IMG/VR virus record: IMGVR_UViG_3300025759_000063
Coordinates: 1 to 64,000 of that record
Reading direction: 5' to 3' (one strand)
Length of the DNA: 64,000 nucleotides
Origin: a virus
Made by a program: the position numbers and the translations under genes. The stretch's first letter is position 1. The number at the start of each line of letters is the position of its first letter. This document shows positions 25,425-37,500 of the stretch, piece by piece. Below the pieces are notes generated by a model. It worked only from the letters and a program-made list of their open reading frames with translations, was not told the DNA's origin and ran no database searches.

Positions 25425-28400
25425 TTATGCTAATGCAAGTGCTCTAAAGTTTCTAATTATCGGTACAAAAGCTTGGTTTTCTGATGAACCTACCAATTTA
25501 ATTCTAAAATCTTCAAATGAAGTGTTAAGATTTACTGTAAATACATATTCCTTAAACTCATAACTTCTGGGATTTCCAAGATTTCTGTCAACTTTCACTT
25601 GTTTTTTATCTGGTTTTCCATTACTATTTAATGGATTTATGATAGATCCATTGGTTGCTATATTTAAATCTCCAGGGAAAAGGGTAAATCTATCACTTCC
25701 ATTTATCGAATAAAGAACTCTCACATCAGATCCTTGACGAATGTATGCATCAAACAAAACTTTAATTGAAGATGCTGGATTTTCCAGTCTTATTGGAGTT
25801 GTTATATATGAGAATAAATGTGGGTCTTCTTTAATCGTATTGACTCTAGAATCATTGGCATAATCAGTAATTGGATTGTTAATTCTATTACTGACTAAAG
25901 TCAATGATGTGTTAGATAAATCTATAGCAGGACTAATTCTAGAATCATTGGTAAAGAAGTTTACGGAAATATTGGTTGATTTATTTCCTGGGAAATCAGT
26001 CAAGAAATTACTTTCATTTACTTTTGATGCAATAAGTCTTGGGGAATCAAAATATTGCATCTTTGAATTTGTTAGGTCTTCAAATCCATTATCGATAAAT
26101 GATATTTCATTTCCACCCAAACTTTTTCCACTAATAGTTCTTATTTTCAAATTGATATTTGTTCCTGTAGGAGTTACTTGGGTTATATTTGGAATAATCA
26201 TTTCATATTGAACATTATATGATGCTTCTGCTCCAGCTCCACCAACATTTTTTGTGTTATTAAACTTTAATTTACCAAGACCAGTATTTACACTTCGATC
26301 GACTCCATTGGAAGACATATCAATCTTAATATTATATGTATCGACTCCAATTGGATTTGGAATTGTAACATTAGAAAGATTATGTTGTTTGTTTATTCTT
26401 CTTAAAGAAACTCCACCGACTTCATATTTTTCGACCAAAGTATTTACTGAGTAATTGTAACCCCTAGTATTGTCAATTTCTCTTTCTACTCCAGTTAAAG
26501 TATTTGATGTTGTCCCAGTGTAACTCAAAATTTCTTCATTTATTTTAATATATCCTTTATTGGTAACGCTTACTGGATTATTTTCAAAGACTTCGAATAT
26601 TGATGTATTTGAAACAAATAATTCACTTTCGACTCCAGATTCAGTTGGATAAACTGCTTCAAGTTTTTGCTTAGAAATATCTGATTCAATTCCAGAGATT
26701 TCAACAATATTTGTAGAAGAGTGCATTCCATGATTTCTATGGAAAACTTTAACATGCTCTCCATCATTAATTGTTGAAATGTTTATTGTCGAAAGAGATG
26801 TACCTATATCGGTGAAATCAGTTACAATTCCGGAGGAATTAATAAATTTAATATCCTTATTTGGACTAAATTCGCCATGGATTCTATCAACTACAAGTTC
26901 GTTGTTTCCAACTATATTGGATACACTTAATTTTATTCCACTACCCAATCCAGAACCTATTGACACAGGTTCAAGAACATCACCAATAACATAACCAATT
27001 CCTCCATTTGCTATAGTTGCTGCTATCGCAACATTATTCAATATTGTAATATCTGCAGTTGCATTAAATCCAGTTCCAGTTAGACTTCTAAGAGAAACTC
27101 CATTAAAAGTTCCTGGTCCAGTATAACCAGTTCCTGCATTGATTATCGATAAATTTGAAAAGGCACTTCCACCATAACCAACCAAGTATCCTGTAGCCGT
27201 TGCTAAACCAGCAATTTCTTGAATTACAGTTTGTCCAATTGCAACTTCCGTATTTGTAATAGTTGATGATAAAGAAATCCTTGCACTATTTGAATAAATT
27301 GTTAAAGGATTATTTGTCATTACATTTTTTGCATCATCCAAATCAGAATTAAACAATTCAGTAAATCCTGAAGATTTGAATTCCGATCTATAAAGTTCAA
27401 ATTTCAAGTCTTCATATTGACTTGGGGTCCAAGAAGATGCATTTTGGGATTTAAATAATGAACCAAGAAGTTTTTGAGTTGTTACAAGAATTTGATTTCT
27501 TTCCGAATTTAAAGTAGAAACATCTGGTTCTCCCAATCTTGAAATCCAAACATTATATTCGTTAGAATTTGAAAGCACGACTATAGCATATTCTCTTTGA
27601 CCTTCCAGGTAAACTGGAGATTCAAATTCAAATGTTGTTGCAACTGAAGCATCTTCCGATAAATTAATTTTATTGGGAGACAACTCAACTTCTGAGAAAG
27701 CTAATATTTTTTGTGAGGGAATTCCCAAATTAACTTCTCTAATCTGAACTGTTACTGGTAATGAATCGTCCTTTGTCCTAAAATACAAATCGAGTTTTGA
27801 TAAGTATACTCCAGTTTCATCATCAACGATAAAGGACTGTGCAAGAGGATCTATATATCTTCCAGTCAATCTAGTACTAGATGATGAAGAAGTGCTTGTT
27901 CTAGAATCTATTAATTCTGAACTAACAGTAGTAGATCTTTCCTGCTCAAGAGTATCATTTACATCAACTCTTGCATTTCTTAGTGATAGTGTTGTTTCTT
28001 GATATGTATCAACTTGTCCTTCGGAATAGAATGTTTCCTCCGCAACAGTTGTTATTACTCCGGGAATTCTTGAATTTGTTGAACTGCTCGTTAACCTCAA
28101 TCTACTTCTTCCTGTCTCAAATTTTTGATCCTCTACATCGTTAGGAATAAAGAAAGAAGCGATTAAAGTTCCAACTCTATCAGTAACCAAACGAACATTA
28201 GTAACTCTTGCAAATGCTCTAGAAGTTCCTCCAAAAATTAAAGATCCACTAACGATATTTCCATAAAATTTTGGCGTTGAATTATCTGCAAGAGACTCTG
28301 TATCAATATTCAATATTGTACTAGTTGAAGAATAGTTTTCTGGAATCGTTTCATTTCTATTATAAGGATTCCTATCAAAAGTGTCCGTAGGGTTATCATA

Positions 28401-31400
28401 TGGACCATATTTGTGATTTGAATTTGCAACTCTAACTCTAAAATTGCCTTTTTTAATCGATTTTCTATTAAGTACTGTAGTTGGGGGAATAATAGTGACA
28501 GTTTCTCCAGGTATAAAAGTACCTCTAGTCATTTGAATTTCGACTAGTTTGCTAAAGCAGAATTTAGAAATTGCGGAACCTTCAAAAAATGGATATACTC
28601 TCGTGTATGGTTTTAGTCTTCTTGCAGTAAATTCAAGATTCCTTGATCTCAAATAATTAACAACATCTCTTTTTACAATTCTATCGCCAAGAGATTCGGT
28701 ATCAATACTTTCATTTACTATATACTGAACTCCAGATCTTCTTTGATCTAAATTAGTATCAGAAAACGTATTTGTAGTAGTTGTAGTTGAACTCCAACTT
28801 GTAACTTCCGCAACTCTAAAGTTTCGTGGAACGGTTCCTGTTCTGTTTGTACCTCTCAATTCATTGAATTCTGCAAGAGTTGCTGGTCTCCAACCACCAT
28901 TACTTGAACCTGTTGATGTTGAAGAACTAGTTTCAAACCTTCTATCAAATTCAACACCAGTAGTTTCCCAAGAATTCCATATAACGGGACTTACTCCAAG
29001 TCTTTCTCCATCTTCTGTTGTTGTTATTTCTGCCCTCAGTGCTTCTGCAACCCCTAAGAAAGAACCTTCAAAATCTATATTTTTAGCTTCTATTCTTTTG
29101 GTATCAACCCAAACATCAACTGATGGGTTTATTTGGATAGAACCTTCCCACAATTTGACAAAGAATGGTGTTACATTTTCAGTTCTTGTTGCAAATGGTT
29201 GCTTTAACCAAGAAACACTGTCGTAATCCAAAAGAAGAGTATCTCCAACTCTTTTTAAAGAAGACCCAACAATATTGGAAAACCTCTTATCACCATTTTC
29301 TTGAGTTGTAGATCCTACTCCAGGGATTGTGTTATTTGCAATTTCTAAGTTTATATTTGTTGTATAATGTGATGGTCTCAATTCTCCTTTTCTGGTATCA
29401 ATAGAATTTTTAACTCCATTTGAAAGATCTTGTCCCAATAATGTTGAAAAATTGTCAACGTAAAAACCTGACTTAAACCTATTTAAACCAGTTCCTGTTC
29501 CATCATCAATGAATAGATTTTGTGTTGCAGTTTCTAGCAAAGAAAGTGATGTATAATATTCTAAGTTCTTAATTCTTTTTTCTAATCCAAAAATATCTTT
29601 CATTTGATATCTCTTATGAGATATAAATTCAATCCGAGCATCTGAAGTATTGTATAAGTATGCAGGGAGATATATATTTGCAATATTCATTGCCCCAGCA
29701 ACTTCTTGGGGAAGAACTGGGTTGTCTGCAGGATTTCCAAACTTAACAACAAAAGATTTATCTTTTGTCAAATAAATTCTATCAATTCTTGGTAGATAAT
29801 ATGAATAATCTAAGATAAGAGGTTCTTCTGGAGAAATTACACTACTCGAACTGTGCCTAGAATTGTTAAAATTTCTACCTTCAAACTCAAATGGAGATTT
29901 TCCATTCAAAGTTACATTATAATTAGAAACTCTTGGTCTATAATCAATAATATCGGTTAATCTATTTCCCTCAATAGTTTCAATATCATCTTTATAGTTG
30001 AAAGTATTGTAGGAATTGGCAGTAGTTACATCTGCAACATCTGATAAATCATAATAAAATCTAGAAAATAAAACTTTAAGTTTTCTTGTTGGTTTCGGTG
30101 CATCTTCATTTCTAATAATTCTTGAGTAATCATAATAAGTGAGTTTTTGTCCAGAATTAAGTTTATAATTATCTATTATATTCTTACTACCAACCTTGAT
30201 TGATGAGATTGAACCAATCACATTTGATTTTGAAAATGAAACTAATTCACCTTCAATAAATTCTGTGTCTTTTTGGTATATGAAACCTACTTCAGTATCA
30301 TTTTTTCTTTCCACATAAAGAGCTTTTGTGCCACTAGTCTTTCCAGTTATAACTTCTCCAATAATTAAATCATTGGTCGTTGATGTTTGTCCATTAAGAG
30401 AATTTAAGACTAATGATGGAACTTCTGGGTCTGAAGTTGATTCTGATTCAAATATTCCATACAAAGTTCTTACATCGGGATAATTTAAACAAATCTCATC
30501 ATCATCAACTCTAGTACCAAACGGATAGTTTCCAAAAGTTAATCCATCATTCAAACTTTCTTCACCAGTGCCTGATGCAGGATTTGATGATTTGTTGATA
30601 ATGATACTTTCTACTATTTTCTTTTTCTTTACTTTAGACTTTATCTTACTTTTTCTTAATGATGCCGTTAAAATGCAATTAGTATCATTTGAACCGAGAT
30701 TGTTTAATCTTATCCTTTTGTTTCCACTTCCAGATACAAACTCTATTTTATCCGAACTCAATCTTTCAAGTGAACCATCACTTCTTGTTAATGTATATCT
30801 TTCTTCATCAAATGGTAAGAATATTTCATTATCTCCGGCATCTATATTATTAGTAGACCCATCTGTAATTGTTATTCCAGTAAACTGTTTTCTCAATGTT
30901 AATTGAGAGTTATCTAAATTAACAGATTCTACATTTTTCTTTGCCAGTGTGCTGTAGAGTGTTCTATTTGAAGCACTATTCCCACTTTCTGCTATTGGAG
31001 ATATATTAGAACCACATCTAACCAAATTATTTACGTTAATAGTGGTTGTAGGCAATTTTCCATATACGACATTTCCAACATCTTCTACAGACTCGATCGT
31101 AAACCTATTTTCATCTTCATTAATTGAAGTTACTCTAGAGAATGAGAATGTGCTAATTCCTGGTTGAGTGCATCTAATAATATTACCAACATTCAATTGT
31201 TTAGTAATATCGAAACCCTCAACGGTAACTGTCGATATTCCTGATAAACCTTCTGTTATTTGTGCTTGACCAAATCTTAAGTTTGCATTTTGTACAACAT
31301 CAGCAGAAAATGTTACTCCGGCACCTGCGGCCGCAGTTGAAAATACTGATTTTACGTCTGAGGTCTCATAGTTTCTAATTGTTTCAATAAATCTTACATT

Positions 31401-32996
31401 ATTATCCTGATCAGCATTTGAAAATTCAATTACTTCTTTCTCTGAAAAATTTCCGTTTATTTGATATATTGTAATTGTACTAGCAGAAGATACTGAACTT
31501 TTTAAAAAAGCAGTAGCACCAGTAGACTTACCTTTAATGTATATTGGTGTTGTTAAAGTTACTGGTTCAGTAAGATTTAATGTCGAAAAAATTTGAACAT
31601 CAAATAATGATAATCCCCATTTGTTATTCTTCAGGTTTCCAGTGTATCCTCCTTCATCTAGATAAAAATCATAAACTCTGGCAGATCCAATTTCAATTCC
31701 AGATTCAGAACCAGAATCTATTCCAACTTTTTGGTCTCTTAAACTTAATACGCTGGAGGTATTAAATTCGATAAGAGGAGTTCCCGTAAGATTGTTGACA
31801 AAAAACGTTGGAGAATATCCAAAATTTACTGATTGTTCCTTTAAAGTTTTTGTTGTTCTCGGTTTTTGTGCATCCAAAAATGTGGGACCTTCTAATGAAA
31901 CTTCATATCCTTTTACATATGCCTTTCCTGCACTTATTTTATAAGTTGCTAAGGATTCACTTGGAACCGAACCACCGTAAGTTATTTGACCATCTTCAAA
32001 TATTCCACCATTTCCATTTCCATCATCCAAACTGTCTTTACAAAATGTATTAAATGCTTTGACATAATAATGTCCCGATTCATCAAAAGTTCTTCTTGCC
32101 AGTTCGTCAGCTAAAATATTATAATCGGTTCCAGTATTTACTTCTCTTAAAACCCCATTTTGTACAGTAGCTAACTGAACAAAATTCGTATCATCAAAAT
32201 CGTCAAGAGACTTTTTAAATAATTTTGTTTCTATTTTTAATCTGTCTGCACCGGGAGCAGAAAAATTGCTAAATCCTTGAGAGTTATCATTTAAAGAGGA
32301 ATCATCGTCCGAATTAACCAATTGCTCATCGACAAATAAACCAACTCTATAACTTGGTTTATTATCATATTGATCTAGAATTAAAATTTCATCCTTTACC
32401 TGTACAAAATTTCCTCTTAAAAAATAAATTCCATTAGATAAGCAAAATGCAGAACCTGTTGAGGTGGAATTGTTCAAAATTGTGTTTGCAAATCCTTCAT
32501 TTGACGAAATAAAACTATTTCCAAATGATATAGGAGTTTCTGCCAATAAAACTTCATTATCTAAAAATTCTCTACCTTCTAAATTTTCCGATGAAGATTC
32601 TAAGTAACTTACATATAATGTTATTCTTCCTCTATCAGATTCTTCCGCTTTCAATACCTTTTCTACCTTGGCTTTTATTCCAGAAGTTCTTCCTGAAATT
32701 ATTTTTCCCACTAAGTTATTTAAATACAAAGAAACTGGTATTCCAGAAAAATCTGATTCAATTTCTACAGCATAAAAATTACTAAGATAGGTAAGTTGTC
32801 CTGGAACTACCTTAGAACCCTCCTTAAATATATTTGTTCCAAACTGTTCAATTTGATTTTGCAAAATTGATTGCAAATTATTTAATTCTCTAGCTTGAAT
32901 TGGGTATCCTGGTTTAAATAATACCTTATAGTAATCCTTTTCTTTATCAAAGTCGTCAAAATAAGGGGATACGTTGAGGTTAGTTTCTTGTGGCAT
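25425..32996 (-). CDS. giant baseplate/tail structural protein, 2523 aa (DUF4815-like start)
   Basis: The N-terminus (YYKVLFKPGYPIQARELNNLQSILQNQIEQFGTNIFKEGSKVVPGQL) is the start I associate with DUF4815-type tail proteins. A long body of small beta domains follows, with a coiled/arginine-rich centre (NTRGYNY..., SLLETATQNLFIDDGTGTGLNRFKSGFYVDNF). Gly-Tyr-Pro repeats appear near residues 1940-2000 (SNLSIINAGTGYTGPGTF). The C-terminal part is a jelly-roll-like ending. It lies between gp8 and gp13, where T4 has gp9-gp12. A peripheral wedge or fibre-network role (gp10-like) is inferred. Exact T4 homology is not established. Confidence 0.8.
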   Translation of the reverse strand: MPQETNLNVSPYFDDFDKEKDYYKVLFKPGYPIQARELNNLQSILQNQIEQFGTNIFKEGSKVVPGQLTYLSNFYAVEIESDFSGIPVSLYLNNLVGKIISGRTSGIKAKVEKVLKAEESDRGRITLYVSYLESSSENLEGREFLDNEVLLAETPISFGNSFISSNEGFANTILNNSTSTGSAFCLSNGIYFLRGNFVQVKDEILILDQYDNKPSYRVGLFVDEQLVNSDDDSSLNDNSQGFSNFSAPGADRLKIETKLFKKSLDDFDDTNFVQLATVQNGVLREVNTGTDYNILADELARRTFDESGHYYVKAFNTFCKDSLDDGNGNGGIFEDGQITYGGSVPSESLATYKISAGKAYVKGYEVSLEGPTFLDAQKPRTTKTLKEQSVNFGYSPTFFVNNLTGTPLIEFNTSSVLSLRDQKVGIDSGSESGIEIGSARVYDFYLDEGGYTGNLKNNKWGLSLFDVQIFSTLNLTEPVTLTTPIYIKGKSTGATAFLKSSVSSASTITIYQINGNFSEKEVIEFSNADQDNNVRFIETIRNYETSDVKSVFSTAAAGAGVTFSADVVQNANLRFGQAQITEGLSGISTVTVEGFDITKQLNVGNIIRCTQPGISTFSFSRVTSINEDENRFTIESVEDVGNVVYGKLPTTTINVNNLVRCGSNISPIAESGNSASNRTLYSTLAKKNVESVNLDNSQLTLRKQFTGITITDGSTNNIDAGDNEIFLPFDEERYTLTRSDGSLERLSSDKIEFVSGSGNKRIRLNNLGSNDTNCILTASLRKSKIKSKVKKKKIVESIIINKSSNPASGTGEESLNDGLTFGNYPFGTRVDDDEICLNYPDVRTLYGIFESESTSDPEVPSLVLNSLNGQTSTTNDLIIGEVITGKTSGTKALYVERKNDTEVGFIYQKDTEFIEGELVSFSKSNVIGSISSIKVGSKNIIDNYKLNSGQKLTYYDYSRIIRNEDAPKPTRKLKVLFSRFYYDLSDVADVTTANSYNTFNYKDDIETIEGNRLTDIIDYRPRVSNYNVTLNGKSPFEFEGRNFNNSRHSSSSVISPEEPLILDYSYYLPRIDRIYLTKDKSFVVKFGNPADNPVLPQEVAGAMNIANIYLPAYLYNTSDARIEFISHKRYQMKDIFGLEKRIKNLEYYTSLSLLETATQNLFIDDGTGTGLNRFKSGFYVDNFSTLLGQDLSNGVKNSIDTRKGELRPSHYTTNINLEIANNTIPGVGSTTQENGDKRFSNIVGSSLKRVGDTLLLDYDSVSWLKQPFATRTENVTPFFVKLWEGSIQINPSVDVWVDTKRIEAKNIDFEGSFLGVAEALRAEITTTEDGERLGVSPVIWNSWETTGVEFDRRFETSSSTSTGSSNGGWRPATLAEFNELRGTNRTGTVPRNFRVAEVTSWSSTTTTTNTFSDTNLDQRRSGVQYIVNESIDTESLGDRIVKRDVVNYLRSRNLEFTARRLKPYTRVYPFFEGSAISKFCFSKLVEIQMTRGTFIPGETVTIIPPTTVLNRKSIKKGNFRVRVANSNHKYGPYDNPTDTFDRNPYNRNETIPENYSSTSTILNIDTESLADNSTPKFYGNIVSGSLIFGGTSRAFARVTNVRLVTDRVGTLIASFFIPNDVEDQKFETGRSRLRLTSSSTNSRIPGVITTVAEETFYSEGQVDTYQETTLSLRNARVDVNDTLEQERSTTVSSELIDSRTSTSSSSSTRLTGRYIDPLAQSFIVDDETGVYLSKLDLYFRTKDDSLPVTVQIREVNLGIPSQKILAFSEVELSPNKINLSEDASVATTFEFESPVYLEGQREYAIVVLSNSNEYNVWISRLGEPDVSTLNSERNQILVTTQKLLGSLFKSQNASSWTPSQYEDLKFELYRSEFKSSGFTELFNSDLDDAKNVMTNNPLTIYSNSARISLSSTITNTEVAIGQTVIQEIAGLATATGYLVGYGGSAFSNLSIINAGTGYTGPGTFNGVSLRSLTGTGFNATADITILNNVAIAATIANGGIGYVIGDVLEPVSIGSGLGSGIKLSVSNIVGNNELVVDRIHGEFSPNKDIKFINSSGIVTDFTDIGTSLSTINISTINDGEHVKVFHRNHGMHSSTNIVEISGIESDISKQKLEAVYPTESGVESELFVSNTSIFEVFENNPVSVTNKGYIKINEEILSYTGTTSNTLTGVEREIDNTRGYNYSVNTLVEKYEVGGVSLRRINKQHNLSNVTIPNPIGVDTYNIKIDMSSNGVDRSVNTGLGKLKFNNTKNVGGAGAEASYNVQYEMIIPNITQVTPTGTNINLKIRTISGKSLGGNEISFIDNGFEDLTNSKMQYFDSPRLIASKVNESNFLTDFPGNKSTNISVNFFTNDSRISPAIDLSNTSLTLVSNRINNPITDYANDSRVNTIKEDPHLFSYITTPIRLENPASSIKVLFDAYIRQGSDVRVLYSINGSDRFTLFPGDLNIATNGSIINPLNSNGKPDKKQVKVDRNLGNPRSYEFKEYVFTVNLNTSFEDFRIKLVGSSENQAFVPIIRNFRALALA

Positions 32997-33005
32997 GATT
33001 TTTAA

Positions 33006-34550
33006 TTAGAATTGAAAAATAACTTTGATATCTTCTTTTTGGTTTATTGATCTAGTAATAGATGGTCTATTATCGATGTAGATCATGTCTCCAGAGTATT
33101 TTTTAACTTCAGGATTCGAAACCCCGTTTTCAAACAATTGTCCAAGATTATATGTCTTACTATCTATAGAAGTAGTCAACCCACTAAATTCTATTTGAAT
33201 TGGTAAACTACTAATAGTTCCATCAATATTTCCGCCTGAGGAGGAGAATCTATACTGTTCATATCCATATGATGGTTCTGTGGAAGACAAATCGCTAGTG
33301 CCTGTAGTAAATCCAACCAAACTTCTATCTTGCCAATATTTTAATACACCAGTTCTATTGTCATAAGAAACAACTCTACCAACAGCAGTTTTCCCAACTC
33401 CAATTTGTTGAGTTATGATACTGTTAAATGGATAATTTGCATTTGAAATATTTCCTTGAAGTTTTAGTGCATATGTATTGCTCACCTTTTCTTCACTCAA
33501 TAATGAAGAAGTGCCAAATTGTAAAGGATTTTTTACAATTCCAACTCTAGCAATTTTATTTCCAACAACAAAATCTGGATTTAAATTATCATTCTCAATT
33601 CTGGAATAAATTAGTACGTTTTTTGCTCCAAGATCGCGGTAAATATCAAAACCATGTCCCTCTAAAGGTGGAACTATTACATCAAATGTTGGTAAAATAT
33701 CTCCACTTATACTAGCAGATTCTAAATCAATCTTTGCGAAAGTATATCCACTTCCACCTGATGTAATGTCAATACTATCTACTGTAGCATCATTACCCAC
33801 AACTATTGTTGCAGTTGCTCCAAAACCATCTCCTATAATTTTTACATTTTCATAAGTTTTTGGTGCAACTCCTAAATTAGTTCCTCTATTTTTTATTAGA
33901 GCAACTTTTAATTGACCACTCACATCCGGATTTGCATTTTCTCTTACTGCAGCATTTTCGATGCTTGTCGCCCAGTTTTGGGGAGTAAAAATATAATCGA
34001 TAGAATCAAATTTTACAATATCTGATGGTTTTAATGTGTAAAGATACTTCCAAATATAACCATCACCACTTACACCAGCTGCTTTTGGTTCTAAATCTGT
34101 AAATGTTGGTTCATCCAAAGATGGGTTTCCGTTGAGATTATCTGGGTCTGTTCCATTGGAAAGACAAATGTAAACTCTAAAGTCACTATTCACAACATAA
34201 AAGTTTGATTCATATAAACTTGTCCTTTCTGAAGGAATTGATAATTTATTTCTACTCACATCCTGCCTATACATATCATAAGTATTTCCACTTGTCCAAG
34301 TATTCTTTTTTACAACTTTTCGCACATCTTGAGAATTTAATCTTTTTAAAGCGACAACCGTGTCCCAAATATCATTGTAATTGTCAAAAGAATCTATCGG
34401 AGATCTTGGTGATGTTTCCCAATCGGAATCATAATCTGTTGAGTTTGTCAACCCAACAAAGGCATAGTAACAATTTGCTGTAGAAGCAACCGATGTTATG
34501 AAGTTATCAGCATTCAGAATTCTAAATTGATCTGTTATAATCGCAGACAT
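33006..34550 (-). CDS. 8: gp8 baseplate wedge subunit
   Basis: 514 residues (T4 gp8 is 334). The end NPEVKKYSGDMIYIDNRPSITRSINQKEDIKVIFQF matches the T4 end MRHSGEMIYMENRPPIIMAMDQTEEINILFTF. The middle SGDGYIWKYLYTLKPSD matches T4 GDGYVWEYLFEIPPD. The extra length is an insertion near residues 210-330 with Gly-Tyr repeats (VDSIDITSGGSGYTFAKIDL). It joins the wedge arms. A late promoter lies 21 nt upstream. Confidence 0.95.
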   Translation of the reverse strand: MSAIITDQFRILNADNFITSVASTANCYYAFVGLTNSTDYDSDWETSPRSPIDSFDNYNDIWDTVVALKRLNSQDVRKVVKKNTWTSGNTYDMYRQDVSRNKLSIPSERTSLYESNFYVVNSDFRVYICLSNGTDPDNLNGNPSLDEPTFTDLEPKAAGVSGDGYIWKYLYTLKPSDIVKFDSIDYIFTPQNWATSIENAAVRENANPDVSGQLKVALIKNRGTNLGVAPKTYENVKIIGDGFGATATIVVGNDATVDSIDITSGGSGYTFAKIDLESASISGDILPTFDVIVPPLEGHGFDIYRDLGAKNVLIYSRIENDNLNPDFVVGNKIARVGIVKNPLQFGTSSLLSEEKVSNTYALKLQGNISNANYPFNSIITQQIGVGKTAVGRVVSYDNRTGVLKYWQDRSLVGFTTGTSDLSSTEPSYGYEQYRFSSSGGNIDGTISSLPIQIEFSGLTTSIDSKTYNLGQLFENGVSNPEVKKYSGDMIYIDNRPSITRSINQKEDIKVIFQF

Positions 34551-34570
34551 TGATTTATTACTTTTTTCTA

Positions 34571-34578
34571 TATTTATT
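34571..34578 (-). promoter_or_regulatory. late promoter (AATAAATA) for gp8
   Basis: Minus-strand AATAAATA 21 nt before the gp8 ATG, in the 48-bp gap after the 1505-residue gene. Confidence 0.75.
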
Positions 34579-34598
34579 TAATATAAATGTAAATAAAA

Positions 34599-37500
34599 TC
34601 AAATATTATCATAATTAGCGAATCTGAGTCTATTTACTCTTCTTATTGTTGGTGTTGTATTCAATCCAACAACTCCATATTCTGGAGATACAGAATATTC
34701 ATTATCTATTGTAGGTATTTCAATCAATCCCCAACTAAAATCTCCAAAATACGTTCCATATCCAATTGAAGAATCTATTTGATTATAATCGGAAACACTA
34801 ACAGTAACTTTGATTACATCTTCAGTTCCTCCCCCATAGACCTCTGTTGTAGCTGCAGACACAGAAATTGCTTGATATATGTTATCAATATTTTCTGTTC
34901 CGATTCCAATAATACTTCCATCACTTCTCAAACTCGTCAATCCACTACCAACTTTTGAGTTTGATAATTTGAAATAATAGTTTTCTGATATATTACTTGT
35001 ATTAGTTGTTGGGTTATTTACATTAATATTTCTTAAATATGAATCATTTGGTATAAAGAAATCAAACACTAATCCTGTAGAAGCCAATCCGACACTTGTT
35101 GTTGCTATTCCCGTTATGATTCCAAAATCGCCCAAGTACGAAACATTTTTAATTTCATTGACTTTTGCACTTCTTTCTTCTATCAAAACTAGTGGTGGAT
35201 TTGTTTGAGTGTATCCAAAACCCGGAGAAATTACATCAATTGATGATATTGATCCTCCAACCAGATTTGTTTTTAAAGTAGCAACACCACTTTTTCCTAT
35301 TCCTATTGGATATTGTATAGAAGCAGATATTTCTGGTTTTAATAAACTTGTAGTATATCCAACTCCACCGTTGGATATGACTATAGATTGTATAGTCCCT
35401 GCTGCAGAAACTATTGCAGTGGCTGCTGCAGAAACTAATTCGCTATTATCAATGATTTGAATTGTTTTTAAAATTTCTGGAGATGTTGGACTTATATTTT
35501 CCTGCTGTGGGTCAAAAATAGTTTTAACTGAATCTACAAATATTTGTGTAGAACCTATTCCTACAGATTGGATTAATTTTGCTGTTGGATTTACATATGA
35601 TTCATATCTAACCCTACTCTTGTTAACTTCTTTTTTATCTATTATCAAATCATTTCTTTGCCTATACCAATTTAATGGTCGGAATAAATTAGAATCTTCA
35701 GTGATTCCTTTTCCAGAATATGGATTTGTTTCTAAAACATCCGGTAATAATATGTCAGTTACCAATCTCTTCTGCTCAATAAGATTAAATTTATCTCCAA
35801 CCAATTCAACCTTATCACCCGTTTTTATCGTTTCCAACAAATCAACATCAATAACATCTATATTTGGAGTTCCTTTATAAAATATTATTCTTCCTTTATC
35901 GCCATTTTTTGGTGCTTCAGTGAAAGTAATTGTACTTCCTCCATTAAATTTGTAAGCGACATCGGGTTCCTGAAGGACATCATTAATAAAAACTAATAAT
36001 ACTGTATTTAATTCAATATTTCCACCTTTTTCTTTAATTATTGCAAATCTGTTTCCCCCTCTAGAAATTGGGAAAGTAGTTTTATTACCATCAAATAATT
36101 CGTCTAACTCATCGAGAGTTTCTAGTTCTCCTAATGACCATCCACTAAAATCGTCGGAAAAAACTCTTTCCACTACCAACTTAAATTCTCTATATGGTAA
36201 TGCTGTATTGGTTGGTATTCCTGTAGTTCCTCCTACATCTAAGGTTAAAACATCTCCAATATTATAAGAATAACCAAAGTTTTTTATGGTAAAATCTATT
36301 ACACTAGAACCCTGACCAACAACAATATCAATAGATGCTTCTGTACCAATTCCAGAATTGACTTTTAATCTTAAATCTGAGTATGAAAATGGAGAATCAA
36401 AAATTACCTCTGGTGGATTTGTTGATGTATATCCAGATCCTGGATTTGTTATATTGACGCCAACAACATTACCATCTGATATTGAAGCAACACCAACAAA
36501 CTCTGTATTTAACTTCCCATTACTATAAGATTGAACTTTGACATTGACCGATGTTTGAATTCCGCTTCTGTATCCAGAACCACTATTTCCAATACTTATA
36601 GATTGAATTGTACCCGCAATAGAAACTACTGCGGTTCCTCCAGCAGAAACCAATGGTTGATATCCAAATCCATTACTAGATGCTGTAGCAACTATTATAC
36701 CCCTTCTAGGTATTGATGCATTATTGACATCATATTTGATTGAAGTTCCAGTTCCAGTGAAGTTTAATTGAGTTTGGGATAAATTTTCTGTTAAATTAAA
36801 ATTATCTGTTGGTATTTGAATAATATTGTTTATTAATACTATAGAATTTAATTCTGAAAATCCTACAATATCTTGCTTGTCAGATTTTACGGTAAATGAT
36901 TTTGTAGATGCGTCAAATTGATCGCTTATATCATCAAATACATAATTTCTATTATATGCACTTTCTCCAGAACTAACATCTGCTGATCTTAAAAATACTC
37001 TTCCCTGAAAAGATGATCTAACATTAATGTCACCATTGACACCATCAACTATTGGACCATAAGGAGCTTCATCAAAATAAAGGATATTTTTTTTAATTTT
37101 ATAATTGCCTTTTAGTTTAGTTATTAAAGTATTTTGAGAGTGTTCTTTTAATGATGAACCCAAAATTGGTCTTGAAACTTCCACAGAATTGCCGACACCA
37201 ACTGCAATAATTTTCATTATTTCATCTTCTATTTCAATCAAATCTCCACTAAAAAATGATGTTATTCCGGTAAAAGATAAAATATTTGAAGATAGATTTA
37301 AATTTGATGCTAAAGATGAAGTTACTGATGTTGCAACTATAGGTGCTTGAGCAATATTATCAATTAATATTAAGGATTTGGAATTTTGATTTGTTGAAGT
37401 GATAAAATGATTTATTCCCACACCAAGTCCAGTAAACTGAATTAATTTTGGTGGATTTAACAGTGCATCCGCTGGGGAAGTTGTAAATCCAATAAATCTA